From positions 496,001-560,000 of the forward strand of contig NZ_CP172558.1 in assembly GCF_046530675.1 (NCBI RefSeq): a DNA stretch of 64,000 nucleotides, in the 5' to 3' direction. Source of the DNA: Chitinibacter sp046530675. Its GTDB lineage: Bacteria; Pseudomonadota; Gammaproteobacteria; Burkholderiales; Chitinibacteraceae. The notes below the pieces were generated by a model. The model did not search any database and had not been told where the DNA came from. It saw only the letters and a list, made by a program, of their open reading frames with translations. Positions 21,188 through 29,916 of the stretch are shown piece after piece (the first letter of the stretch is position 1; each line of letters starts with the position of its first letter). A program made the translations under genes and the position numbers.

Positions 21188-23002
21188 CTATGTTTTCAAT
21201 TTAAAGAATGACACCTGTTCATTCAAAGTTTCCGCCTGCTCGGCCAGCAGGGATGATGTAGCAGACAGCTCTTCGGACGACGACGCATTTAATGAGGTTG
21301 ACGAGGTAATCTGGGCAATGGCCGAGTTCACCTGTGAAATACCCATATCCTGTTCTCTAGAAGCTTCAGAGATTTGTCGAATCAAAGAAACCGTTTGCTG
21401 AATGGCCGGCCGCATGGTGTCTAGCTGCTGGCCAGCCTGATTGGCCAAGAGCAGACTATTGGCCGCCAAAGCACCAATTTCCTGCGAAGCTTCCTGACTT
21501 CGTCCGGCCAGGCGACGTACTTCAGCGGCGACCACCGCAAAACCGCGTCCATGCTCACCGGCTCTGGCCGCCTCGATTGCGGCATTAAGCGCCAGCAGAT
21601 TGGTCTGGTAAGCAATTTCATCAACGATGCCAATTTTCTTGGCAATCTGCCGCATGGCCACCTCGGTATCTTTGGTTGCCCTACCACTCTCCTCGGCATA
21701 CTGCGCCGCTTCCGTGGCAATGCGGCTGGTCGTTTGTGCGTTGCTGCTATTGGCGGTCACCGACGCTGAAATTTCCTCCATCGAGGCGCTGGTCTGCTCG
21801 ACACTGGCGGCCTGCTCGCTGGCTGACGAGCTTAAAGAATGCGCCGAAGAATTGACTTCTTTGGAGGCAAAAGTGATTTCATCACTCGCAAGCTTGATCT
21901 CGCGAATAATCGCCGACAAGCGAGTTGCCATGCGTTGCATTGCAGTCTGGAGAATATATAACTCGCCCGCTTTGGCGGTAATGCGAACCTCCTGCGTCAA
22001 ATCACCCGTCGAGAGACAATCGAGTGTTTTGGCAATTTCGCTGATCGGACCGGCAATACTGCGTGCAATCCAGATCATCACCAGCAAACCGATAACCCCC
22101 ATCAGCACCATAAAGCCGATAATTTTGGCCAGCATCGCCTGCACAGGCTCAGCGATTTCGGACTCGGGCAACTCGATCATGACATAACTATTAAGCGTGG
22201 GAATATACGATGAAGCCACCAGCCGGGAACCATCCGCAGCGGAGTAACGGCCAAAATTAAACTCGCCCTGTTTGAGCAACACTGGCGCCACGTCTGCCAT
22301 TCCTGGCAACTCGGCGATTTTTTTCTTGGCAATCAGTGTGCTATCACGATGCACCATGATCTGGCCATCAGCCTTCACCAGCATCGCCTGCCCTTGCTCA
22401 CCGACCTTGAGCTCGCGAATTTTTGCTGCAAGGCGAGACACTTTCAAACCCAGCCCGCCAACCGCCTCAACACCTTGTGCATTTTTGCCCCGGGTATTGA
22501 TAAACAGCATCATTTCGGTCGGATTACTTTGATCCGTATCGAGATTGAGCTCGTAATCGATATTTTTACTCAAGAAGGCAAAAAACCACGCAGCCCCCGG
22601 ATCATCTTTATTCAAGGTTCGCGCCAACTGGTGCTGATTATAATAATGGCCGCTCGCGACCGGAATAAATGTCGCCGAATCGGCTTGATTCAGTGCGATG
22701 ACCTTCTGGGCATATTCTTTCCAGAGCGCCATTTTTTCAGGCGTTTCACCACTGGCCGCCCAGTCGAGCAAAAAGGGATCACTCACCATGGTTCGCGAGG
22801 CGGATAATGGGCCGGCAATTTGCCGTTCAATTTCATTACGAATACTGGCTACGGTCGCGGGCATTTCCGAATTTTGAATCCGGTTATTAATAAATTCATT
22901 GGTATTGGTGTAAAAGGTCAGTGCCGATACTGCCAGAATGGCGATGACGACCAATGAAGTCACCACAATTAATTGCGCTTTAATCGTATTGATTTTAAAC
23001 AT
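21188..23002 (-). CDS. Methyl-accepting chemotaxis protein
   Basis: The 604-residue receptor has a transmembrane helix at about 10-28, a periplasmic sensing domain of about 260 residues resembling a double Cache fold, a second helix at about 292-312 (IIGFMVLMGVIGLLVMIWIA), a HAMP segment and a cytoplasmic signalling domain. The hairpin tip is recognisable: IAYQTNLLALNAAIEAARAG and GRGFAVVAAEVRRLA. There is no C-terminal CheR/CheB tether pentapeptide; it ends FKLKT. The ligand cannot be told from sequence. It is transcribed alone toward hslV; the 320 bp upstream hold its promoter and a MITE-like repeat. Confidence 0.93.
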   Translation of the reverse strand: MFKINTIKAQLIVVTSLVVIAILAVSALTFYTNTNEFINNRIQNSEMPATVASIRNEIERQIAGPLSASRTMVSDPFLLDWAASGETPEKMALWKEYAQKVIALNQADSATFIPVASGHYYNQHQLARTLNKDDPGAAWFFAFLSKNIDYELNLDTDQSNPTEMMLFINTRGKNAQGVEAVGGLGLKVSRLAAKIRELKVGEQGQAMLVKADGQIMVHRDSTLIAKKKIAELPGMADVAPVLLKQGEFNFGRYSAADGSRLVASSYIPTLNSYVMIELPESEIAEPVQAMLAKIIGFMVLMGVIGLLVMIWIARSIAGPISEIAKTLDCLSTGDLTQEVRITAKAGELYILQTAMQRMATRLSAIIREIKLASDEITFASKEVNSSAHSLSSSASEQAASVEQTSASMEEISASVTANSSNAQTTSRIATEAAQYAEESGRATKDTEVAMRQIAKKIGIVDEIAYQTNLLALNAAIEAARAGEHGRGFAVVAAEVRRLAGRSQEASQEIGALAANSLLLANQAGQQLDTMRPAIQQTVSLIRQISEASREQDMGISQVNSAIAQITSSTSLNASSSEELSATSSLLAEQAETLNEQVSFFKLKT

Positions 23003-23129
23003 GTCACAACGCCCTTTGGTTTCTGAAATACGATTTCAATCGTGAAATACATTGGCATCGCATTGGAGTGAGTCAGCTTATGCACTGTAGTTGCCGGAAA
23101 TGGAAAGATCAATTGACCTCATCACCGCC

Positions 23130-23276
23130 TAACAGGCTGTTGAAAAACGACTCCAAGACTCAAATTCTTCGTTAAAAAATGGCTCAAAATCCTCATTTAC
23201 TACCTGTAAACTCCGGTTTTTCGCCATTTTTTCCTTGTCTTTGAGCCTCTCGCTATCTTTTTCAACGGCCTGCTAA
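23130..23276. repeat. MITE-like element with 20-bp terminal inverted repeats
   Basis: Left end TAACAGGCTGTTGAAAAACG is matched by the right end, whose reverse complement reads TTAGCAGGCCGTTGAAAAAG. An inner pair (GACTCAAATTCTTCG...AAAAAATGG against CCATTTTTTCC...CTTTGAG) makes the whole 147 bp foldable. No reading frame is present. Sequences with such AGGCTGTTGAAAAA ends are, from memory, dispersed in many proteobacterial genomes. It lies between the chemoreceptor and birA. Confidence 0.7.
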
Positions 23277-23322
23277 ATCGTCGACTTCCCCAATCCATGA
23301 TCGTTTCTCGTAAAATGACGTC

Positions 23323-24342
23323 ATGACAGATCCAATCCGCCTCTTGCGCGAACTTGATGCGCAGCATTTCACCTCAGGCACGTCCATTGCCGACCGACTG
23401 GGAATTTCCCGTGCCAGCGTTTCCAATGCGCTCTCGCAAGCCGAACAGTATGGCATTGTGCTTGAACGGCGTAGCGGCGCGGGTTACCGGCTGGCGCAAG
23501 CGATAGACTGGCTCAATCCAGATACCATCAGGCAGTATTTGCCTGCAGACTCCGCTGTAACTGTCTCGGTGGCTGATACCCTTGATTCGAGCAATCGACA
23601 ATTACTCAAAAATCCGCAGCATGGCCTGGCGCTCGCCTGCGAATGGCAAACCGGCGGCCGTGGCCGGCTAGGTCGGCGCTGGCTGGGCTCGCTTGGCGGC
23701 AGCCTGATGTTTTCGCTCGCCTGGCAATTTTCCGGTGGCCCGACGCAACTGGCCGGCCTGTCGCTGGCTGTGGGCGCCATCATCGCCCAGACCTTGCGTG
23801 ATCACGGTATCAGCCGGATCGGACTCAAATGGCCCAATGATTTGCTACTGCAAAACTATGACGAAAACAAGGAAACGGATTACGCCAAAGTCGGCGGGAT
23901 TCTGATCGAAATGCAGGGCGACGCCTTGGGGCCAGCTCAGGTCGTCATCGGCATCGGCCTGAATCTGGCTTTTCCCGAACATTGGCAACCCGAGCTCGAT
24001 ACGTCGGCAGCCAGCCTTCAGCCGGCCGGGCTCAACTGCTCGCGCAATCAATTGCTTGGACAGCTGTTGGCGGCGCTGGAATTGGGGCTCAATCGCTTTG
24101 CCGAACAGGGTTTTTCGCCATTTCTGCCTCAATGGGAAAGCCTGAGCGTCTGGCAGCACCAGCAAGTCAATATCATCGCCCCCGACGGCAAAATCCAGAG
24201 CGGCGAGCTGCTCGGCCTTGCCGCAGACGGTTCATTAAGGCTCAAAATAACCGACGGCGCAGCAACAAGCCGCGAGCAACTGATCCACACTGGCGACCTG
24301 AGCCTTAGGCGGGTTAAGCAAGCACCTGAGGCGAGTCAATGA
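23323..24342 (+). CDS. birA: Biotin ligase / biotin operon repressor BirA
   Basis: Attaches biotin to carboxylase carrier protein and, with its N-terminal domain, can repress biotin genes. The 339-residue protein has a winged helix-turn-helix (ADRLGISRASVSNAL, residues 23-37), then the ligase core with the biotin loop TGGRGRLGRRW, KWPNDLLL, KVGGILIEM and GIGLNL, and a small C-terminal SH3-like part. Its stop overlaps the coaX start in an ATGA, and in Neisseria the two activities are fused in one polypeptide (established), so translational coupling fits. Confidence 0.95.
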   Translation: MTDPIRLLRELDAQHFTSGTSIADRLGISRASVSNALSQAEQYGIVLERRSGAGYRLAQAIDWLNPDTIRQYLPADSAVTVSVADTLDSSNRQLLKNPQHGLALACEWQTGGRGRLGRRWLGSLGGSLMFSLAWQFSGGPTQLAGLSLAVGAIIAQTLRDHGISRIGLKWPNDLLLQNYDENKETDYAKVGGILIEMQGDALGPAQVVIGIGLNLAFPEHWQPELDTSAASLQPAGLNCSRNQLLGQLLAALELGLNRFAEQGFSPFLPQWESLSVWQHQQVNIIAPDGKIQSGELLGLAADGSLRLKITDGAATSREQLIHTGDLSLRRVKQAPEASQ

Positions 24343-25100
24343 GCGTATTTGAGACGGACGCAATGAGCAAAGTGTTGCTGATCGATCTGGGCAATACCCG
24401 GATCAAATGGCGTTTTGACGCTGGCACGGTACAGACCGCCAGCGACGTCGATGAATTTGCCGAACAAAGCCGTGATTCACAGCCTCCCGTACAGATTCTG
24501 GCCTGTGTCGTCGGCGACGAACAACGTTATCAGGCTTTGTATGCGTTCTGTCTGCAGCGCTGGAGCATTGCGCCGCGCCGTCTGGTCGTCAGCCGGCAAG
24601 CGCTGGGCGTGAGCAATCATTATCAGGATTTAAGCCAGCAAGGCGCCGACCGCTGGGCTGCGGTACTGGGTGCGGCCAGCCGCTTTCCACAGCAAACGCT
24701 GCTCATTATTTCGGCTGGCACCGCGCTGGTCGTCGATACACTGACCCGCGACGGCCAGTTTCTCGGCGGAACCATCAGCCCCGGATTCGGTTTGATGAAG
24801 CAAGCGTTATTTCAGGGTACTGCGCAATTGCCGCTGGCGCAGGGTAGCGAAGTCGATTTTCCGTGCAATACGCACGACGCCATTGAAACCGGCTGTCTAC
24901 GTGCCATCAGGGGTATTATCTCGGAAGCCATACTGCAATTAAGTCAGAAGGCAATACCCATTGATAAAATCATTTTGTTTGGCGGTGATGCCGCACGCTT
25001 GCAAACGTTGCTTAACGCAAACAGCCAGACAGTAGATAATCTGGTGCTCGATGGCCTTTACGCCCTCCACCTTGCTGCCGACGGAGTCTTCACGCAATGA
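24339..25100 (+). CDS. coaX: Type III pantothenate kinase
   Basis: Phosphorylates pantothenate, the first step of coenzyme A synthesis. The 253-residue product shows the ATP-binding IDLGNTRIKW, the pantothenate site QGADRWAAVLGA, the phosphate-2 motif SAGTALVVDTLT and GGTISPGFGLM. The start is taken at the ATG overlapping the birA stop; an ATG 24 bases later (MSKVLLIDLG) would remove a non-conserved leader and is equally possible. It overlaps the SPOR gene start by ATGA. A 49-bp repeat copy with both ends exact lies in a conserved C-terminal region (24911-24959), without an evident insertion in the protein. Confidence 0.94.
   Translation: MSVFETDAMSKVLLIDLGNTRIKWRFDAGTVQTASDVDEFAEQSRDSQPPVQILACVVGDEQRYQALYAFCLQRWSIAPRRLVVSRQALGVSNHYQDLSQQGADRWAAVLGAASRFPQQTLLIISAGTALVVDTLTRDGQFLGGTISPGFGLMKQALFQGTAQLPLAQGSEVDFPCNTHDAIETGCLRAIRGIISEAILQLSQKAIPIDKIILFGGDAARLQTLLNANSQTVDNLVLDGLYALHLAADGVFTQ
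24911..24959. repeat. 49-bp GGGTAT/ATACCC element, copy j (both ends exact, inside coaX)
   Basis: Exact hexamers at exactly 49 bp. The encoded stretch (GIISEAILQLSQKAI) looks like ordinary CoaX sequence, so this copy is more likely shaped by base changes than by insertion. Confidence 0.65.
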
Positions 25101-25801
25101 AATTGTTTTTTGCCTTGCTATTGCTGGCCAATTTGCTGGTTTATGGCTGGTTTCAGCTCGACAGCGCACCAATGAGCATTACGCTGCAAACCCGCGAGAA
25201 AAACGCCTCGGCGGTCAAAATTGTCACTGGCACGCTGGGCGAAAACGCCGGCGAAGCCAGCGCAACGGCAGCCGCGCCGACCGAACCCACACCAACGACG
25301 CCTATTCCGACTGCAAGCGCCGCACCGACTCCGGTCACGCTGGCACAGCATTGCGCGCGCTGGACCGGCGTAACCGGTGATCAAATCCAGCTGGCACGCG
25401 ACAGATTGTCCGCTTTGAAAATGACCATGACCGAAACCAGCAGCGGTGAATCGACCAAGGTCTGGGTTTACATTCCGCCGCAAGACAGCCTGGAAATCGC
25501 CAAAAGCAAGGCCGCCCAACTGGCAGAGCTGGGTTTGAAAGATTATTTTGTCGTCAACAATGGCGGACGCTGGCAAAATGCCATTTCATTGGGCGTCTTC
25601 AGTACGCGCGAAGCCGGTGAGCGTCATCTGGCCGAGCTGCAAGCGCAAGGCGTCAAGTCTGCTGTGGTTCGCGACCGGGACGACACGCTCAAGCAAGCGA
25701 CTTTCAATTTCAAACAACTGAGCGACGAACAACTGGCCAGACTCAATAAATTAAGCCTGCAATTCAGAGGGTCGGTCGTGCGCGAACAGGCCTGCAAATA
25801 A
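25097..25801 (+). CDS. SPOR-domain protein
   Basis: The 234-residue product has an N-terminal membrane anchor (FFALLLLANLLVYGWF), a Thr/Pro/Ala-rich linker (residues about 50-80), and a C-terminal SPOR-like domain (about 105-190) with KVWVYIPPQDSLEIAKSKAAQL and FVVNNGGRWQNAISLGVFSTREAGERHLAEL. SPOR domains bind denuded septal peptidoglycan, so a role at the envelope or division site is inferred. The start overlaps the coaX stop by ATGA, completing a three-gene coupled unit closed by a terminator. Confidence 0.82.
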   Translation: MKLFFALLLLANLLVYGWFQLDSAPMSITLQTREKNASAVKIVTGTLGENAGEASATAAAPTEPTPTTPIPTASAAPTPVTLAQHCARWTGVTGDQIQLARDRLSALKMTMTETSSGESTKVWVYIPPQDSLEIAKSKAAQLAELGLKDYFVVNNGGRWQNAISLGVFSTREAGERHLAELQAQGVKSAVVRDRDDTLKQATFNFKQLSDEQLARLNKLSLQFRGSVVREQACK

Positions 25802-25833
25802 CTTCGCCCTGAAGTCTGTCCTACAAGCACATG

Positions 25834-25862
25834 AAAAGGCCGCGCTAGATGTGCGGCCTTTT
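25834..25862 (+). terminator. Terminator after the birA-coaX-SPOR unit
   Basis: A perfect 10-bp stem AAAAGGCCGC/GCGGCCTTTT closes over a 9-base loop and is followed by a short T stretch. Confidence 0.85.
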
Positions 25863-25935
25863 CATTGCAGCAGAAACAACTCACAACGTTGCATGGCAAA
25901 CCGTTAAAATAGCGTTTTTTATTTCGCGTGTGACT

Positions 25936-26205
25936 TAGGCTCTGTTGACGCTTGGTTTACGGTCGCGCTGGCGCGATTTTTGCGACGAATCAAGGCATTG
26001 ACTGCGAGGCATAGTCATTCTATGTGAGCAGGCAATAACGCAGAGTCGTCGCAAAAAGCGCCCAGCCCGGCGGGTTTGGCTGTTTTTGGCCTGACACTGC
26101 GTTGCAAAGCCTTCACATAGAATGACTATGCATCAGGTTTTGCGCCTTGTTTCAGGCCAAAACCAGCACAAACGCGACTCGCAAACCAAACGTCAACAGA
26201 GCCTA
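25936..26205. repeat. 270-bp double-hairpin MITE-like element upstream of nadE
   Basis: Terminal inverted ends: TAGGCTCTGTTGACG then TTGGTTTA on the left, and AAACCAAACGTCAACAGAGCCTA on the right in two pieces separated by small mismatches. Inside are two hairpins, each tipped by the same near-palindrome CATAGTCATTCTATG (26010-26024 and, reversed, 26116-26130). The first has stem sequence TTTTTGCGACGA, the second TTTGGCCTGA. No coding frame is convincing. The right end lies only five bases before the nadE ATG. Confidence 0.7.
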
Positions 26206-26210
26206 CAACC

Positions 26211-27830
26211 ATGAAAATCGCCCTCGCCCAGATCAACCCGATTGTTGGTGACCTTGCTGGTAATACCGAGCTGATTTTCGCTGCAGCCCGCGAAGCAATG
26301 GCGGCGGGCGCTGATATTTTGCTCACGCCTGAACTCGCGCTGACCGGCTATCCACCGGAAGATCTGCTGCTGCGTCCGGCTTTTCTCAAGCAATGCAAAC
26401 AGATGCTGGCGCGCTTTATCGACGAACTCGACGGCATTACGCTGATCGTCGGCCACCCCAGCGGCGTAGCGGGCGATGAAGTATTCAACTCGGCCAGCGT
26501 GATTCGCGATGGCAATGTGCTGGGCCGCTACGATAAATTGCTGCTGCCTAATAATGCAGTTTTCGACGAAGTTCGCTACTTTACGCCCGGTTTTTCGCCC
26601 TTTGTTTTCGAGCAGGACGGCGTACAAGTTGGCATCGCGATTTGCGAAGACATCTGGGATACCGAGCCAGCCGCTGCCGCGCGCGACGAAGGTGCAGAGA
26701 TTTTACTGGTACTCAACGCCTCGCCTTTCCATCAGGCCAAGCAGAAAACCCGCCGCGAAGTGGCGCGCCAACGCGTTGAAGAAAACGGCATTCCGCTGGT
26801 GTATTGCAACTTGGTCGGCGGTCAGGACGAGCTGGTGTTCGATGGCCATTCATTCGCGCTCAATAAATCGGGCGAGCTGGCGCTGCAATTACCGGCGTTT
26901 AGCAATCAGATTACCTGCTGTGAGTATCTCAATGGAGACCTTATCCAGTCTGATATAGCAGCCGATACCCCGATAGAAGAAAGCATTTACGGTGCGCTGG
27001 TGCAAGGCGTTAAAGATTACATAGGCAAAAACCGTTTCCCCGGCATTTTGCTGGGATTATCCGGTGGTATCGATTCGGCGCTGACGCTGGCGATTGCCGC
27101 CGATGCACTCGGTGCCGAGCGTTGCCACGCAGTCATGATGCCGTCGCGCTACACCGCCGATATTTCGGTTAATGATTCACGCGAAATGATCGAAATTCTG
27201 GGCTGCAAATATTCCGAAATCGAAATCTGGCCTATGTACGAAGCGATGATGGCCGGTCTGGCCGATGAATTTGCTGGCCGTGAGATGGACACGACCGAAG
27301 AGAATCTGCAAAGCCGTATCCGGGGTATGCTGCTGATGTCTCTATCCAATAAGACTGGAAAATTGGTTTTGACGACTGGTAATAAATCCGAAATGACAAC
27401 GGGCTACGCGACGCTATACGGCGATATGGCGGGCGGTTTTGCTGTGCTGAAAGACGTCGCCAAAACGATGGTGTATCGATTATCGAACTGGCGCAATCAG
27501 CAGGCGATTGCCCAAGGTCAGAGCGCGCCGATTCCAGAGCGCATTATCACACGTCCGCCGTCGGCCGAGTTGCGCCCCGATCAGAAAGATCAAGACAGCC
27601 TGCCCGAATACGAGGTGCTCGACGCGATTCTGGCGGCTTATGTCGAAGAAAACCTCAGCATTGCTGACATTATCGCGCGCGGCTATGTCGAGGCCGATGT
27701 CAACAAAGTCGTTCGCCTGCTCAAAATCAACGAGTACAAGCGCCGTCAAGCGCCGGTGGGGCCGCGCATTACCGAGCGCTCGTTTGGCAAAGACTGGCGC
27801 ATGCCGATCACGCAACGCTTTACGCTCTGA
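26211..27830 (+). CDS. nadE: Glutamine-dependent NAD+ synthetase
   Basis: Last step of NAD synthesis: amidates deamido-NAD using ammonia from glutamine. The 539-residue protein has an N-terminal nitrilase-type glutaminase with the catalytic triad (Glu in TPELALTGYPPEDLL, Lys in YDKLLLPN, Cys in AICEDIW) and a C-terminal synthetase with the P-loop LSGGIDSALTLAIA, NLQSRIRGMLLM and TTGNKSEMTTGYATLYGD. Length is typical of the two-domain form. The ATG at 26211 has no clear ribosome site because a repeat ends five bases before it, so this element supplies the leader of an essential gene. Confidence 0.96.
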   Translation: MKIALAQINPIVGDLAGNTELIFAAAREAMAAGADILLTPELALTGYPPEDLLLRPAFLKQCKQMLARFIDELDGITLIVGHPSGVAGDEVFNSASVIRDGNVLGRYDKLLLPNNAVFDEVRYFTPGFSPFVFEQDGVQVGIAICEDIWDTEPAAAARDEGAEILLVLNASPFHQAKQKTRREVARQRVEENGIPLVYCNLVGGQDELVFDGHSFALNKSGELALQLPAFSNQITCCEYLNGDLIQSDIAADTPIEESIYGALVQGVKDYIGKNRFPGILLGLSGGIDSALTLAIAADALGAERCHAVMMPSRYTADISVNDSREMIEILGCKYSEIEIWPMYEAMMAGLADEFAGREMDTTEENLQSRIRGMLLMSLSNKTGKLVLTTGNKSEMTTGYATLYGDMAGGFAVLKDVAKTMVYRLSNWRNQQAIAQGQSAPIPERIITRPPSAELRPDQKDQDSLPEYEVLDAILAAYVEENLSIADIIARGYVEADVNKVVRLLKINEYKRRQAPVGPRITERSFGKDWRMPITQRFTL

Positions 27831-27937
27831 TCGCTTCATCGAGACAGCGAAGCCTGCGAATCCGCGGGGTTCAGTCACATCATTGCAATCTTGTACTGCT
27901 ACCTTACAAGAATGATTGACTAGCCCCCACCCCCAGC

Positions 27938-29746
27938 ATGCCTCCCCTTGGTCTGATCCAGCAGCAATATGAACAAGTTTTACAGATTATCCAGACGCGG
28001 CAACTGAGTGCGCTCTTCCAGCCAATTGCCACGCTCAAGGAAGGCCGGGCATACGGTTTTGAAGGATTAATCCGCGGTCCGGCCGGGCATGAACTCCATT
28101 CTCCGATTCAGCTTTTTCAAGCCGCCGAGCGTTGTGGCCTGTTGGCAGAACTGGATATCGCCTGCCGAAAAGCCATCATTCGTGCTTTTGTGAACAGCGG
28201 TTTGCCCGGCAAATTGTTTCTGAACGTTTGCCCAAGCAGCCTGACGCTACCCGGCTTTCGCTCCGGCGCGACACTTGAATACCTCAAATCAGTGGATCTG
28301 GAGCCGCAACGCATCGTCATCGAACTGACCGAAACCCAGGCCATTCACGATTACAAACTGCTCGCAGAAGCAATCCGGCATTATCGCCAGATGGGTTTCA
28401 AAATCGCGCTGGACGATCTGGGCGAAGGATTTTCCGGCTTGCGACTGTGGTCCGAATTGAAACCCGATTTTGTCAAAATCGATAAATATTTCATTCAGGG
28501 CATCCATCTTGATGCACAAAAGCGCCAATTTGTCCGCTCGCTGCAACATATTGCGCTGGGTACGCATACGAAAGTCATCGCAGAAGGTATTGAAACGACC
28601 GACGAGCTCGAAGTCATCAGCCGCATGGGAATCCATTTTGCTCAGGGCTATTTATTTGCCAGACCACAAGCCAGACCCGATCCGCAAATCAGTGTTCCTC
28701 AGCTGGAACGCGAAAACCTGAGTCATTTGCAGCAAAGCATGGCGCTGTCGTTGTTGCAGCCCCTCCCCGCAGCATCGTCAAAGGACAGTCACAACAAACT
28801 CTGGCAGCGCTTCCAATCCCAACCCGATCTACGCGCGATTGCGGTGATCGATAATGACTTGCCGATCGGCCTCGTTAAGCGCAATGCCATTCTGGAGTTG
28901 CTCGCCCGCCCTTATGGCCGGGAGCTATTCGGCGAGCGCAGCTGCGTTTTGCATATGGACACCCAACCCCTGATCATCGAAAGTAATACCAGCCTGACCG
29001 AGCTGGCTCGCCTGATGACCTCGTGCGAACACCATCAACTGGACGATGGATTCATCATTACCGAGCAGGGTCGCTATCTGGGAATGGGCACCGGTCGGGA
29101 ATTGATCCGCGCCATGACCGAGCTACAACTGGCTGCAGCCCGGCACGCCAATCCACTGACCGGCTTACCCGGCAATGTGCCAATTCAACAGACCATGAGC
29201 CGCTTGCTCGCCGAACAGCTCGATTTTGTCGTCGTCTACGCCGATCTGGACCATTTCAAGCCCTATAACGATGTCTATGGCTATGCGCGTGGCGATGAAT
29301 TATTACAACTGTTGGGGCAATTACTGCAGGAATACTGCGATCCAAAAGTTGACTTCATCGGCCATATCGGTGGCGATGACTTTATTTTGTTACTACGCAG
29401 CAATGACTGGCAATCGCGTTGCGAGCAATTGCTCGAGACATTCCGGCTAAGGATTCGCGATTTTTTTACGCCCGAGGCAATCCAAAATACCGGCTATGAA
29501 GCCCCCAACCGGCAAGGAAAGTTGCAAAGCCACCCATTGGTGTCTTTATCACTCGGCGCGGCACGGGTGGTTGCCCGTGAGCACGCCAGCCATCATGAAG
29601 TCGCCAGCTTGGCCAGCCACGCCAAAAGCATGGCCAAACGCCAGCCGGGTAATGCCCTGTTTATCGAACGTCGCCAGAAAAATGACGGGGTATATCTTCA
29701 AAGTAAAGACTGGGAAGTAGATAGCGCCATATACCCAAGTCATTAG
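27938..29746 (+). CDS. EAL-CBS-GGDEF cyclic-di-GMP signalling protein
   Basis: The 602-residue soluble protein has an N-terminal EAL-type phosphodiesterase domain (about 20-255), a central region with paired CBS-like patterns (about 290-400) and a C-terminal GGDEF domain (about 405-590). The EAL signature is FEGLIRGP (EGL variant); downstream NVCP, ELTET, ALDDLGEGFSG (where DDFGTG is usual), KIDK and AEGIE keep most metal ligands. The cyclase loop reads GGDDF, compatible with activity. No membrane or REC domain is present, so input may be nucleotide binding by CBS. The last codons lie in a 49-bp repeat copy. It is followed by cheR. Confidence 0.9.
   Translation: MPPLGLIQQQYEQVLQIIQTRQLSALFQPIATLKEGRAYGFEGLIRGPAGHELHSPIQLFQAAERCGLLAELDIACRKAIIRAFVNSGLPGKLFLNVCPSSLTLPGFRSGATLEYLKSVDLEPQRIVIELTETQAIHDYKLLAEAIRHYRQMGFKIALDDLGEGFSGLRLWSELKPDFVKIDKYFIQGIHLDAQKRQFVRSLQHIALGTHTKVIAEGIETTDELEVISRMGIHFAQGYLFARPQARPDPQISVPQLERENLSHLQQSMALSLLQPLPAASSKDSHNKLWQRFQSQPDLRAIAVIDNDLPIGLVKRNAILELLARPYGRELFGERSCVLHMDTQPLIIESNTSLTELARLMTSCEHHQLDDGFIITEQGRYLGMGTGRELIRAMTELQLAAARHANPLTGLPGNVPIQQTMSRLLAEQLDFVVVYADLDHFKPYNDVYGYARGDELLQLLGQLLQEYCDPKVDFIGHIGGDDFILLLRSNDWQSRCEQLLETFRLRIRDFFTPEAIQNTGYEAPNRQGKLQSHPLVSLSLGAARVVAREHASHHEVASLASHAKSMAKRQPGNALFIERRQKNDGVYLQSKDWEVDSAIYPSH
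29688..29736. repeat. 49-bp GGGTAT/ATACCC element, copy d (both ends exact)
   Basis: Exact hexamers at exactly 49 bp. It covers the coding sequence for the last residues of the EAL-GGDEF protein and ends seven bases before its stop, so it seems to supply the C-terminal tail. Confidence 0.75.
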
Positions 29747-29916
29747 CCAGAGCAGACCACGTCAATAGTGTGGCTCATTCGGTGCGTGCCGAAAATCGGT
29801 TCATATCGGGCACTCGGGATCATTTTGACGGACAAACTTGCGCTTGCAGCAATCTCAAACGATGATGAGCAAAGGCAAAATCGCCAGAGCAGACCGATGG
29901 CAACAGGTATTTGATC

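Noticed and set aside
26932..26970. GAGTAT...ATACCC pair in nadE at 39 bp, ten shorter than the repeat unit
   Set aside because: One mismatch and a single case at this length; could be chance.
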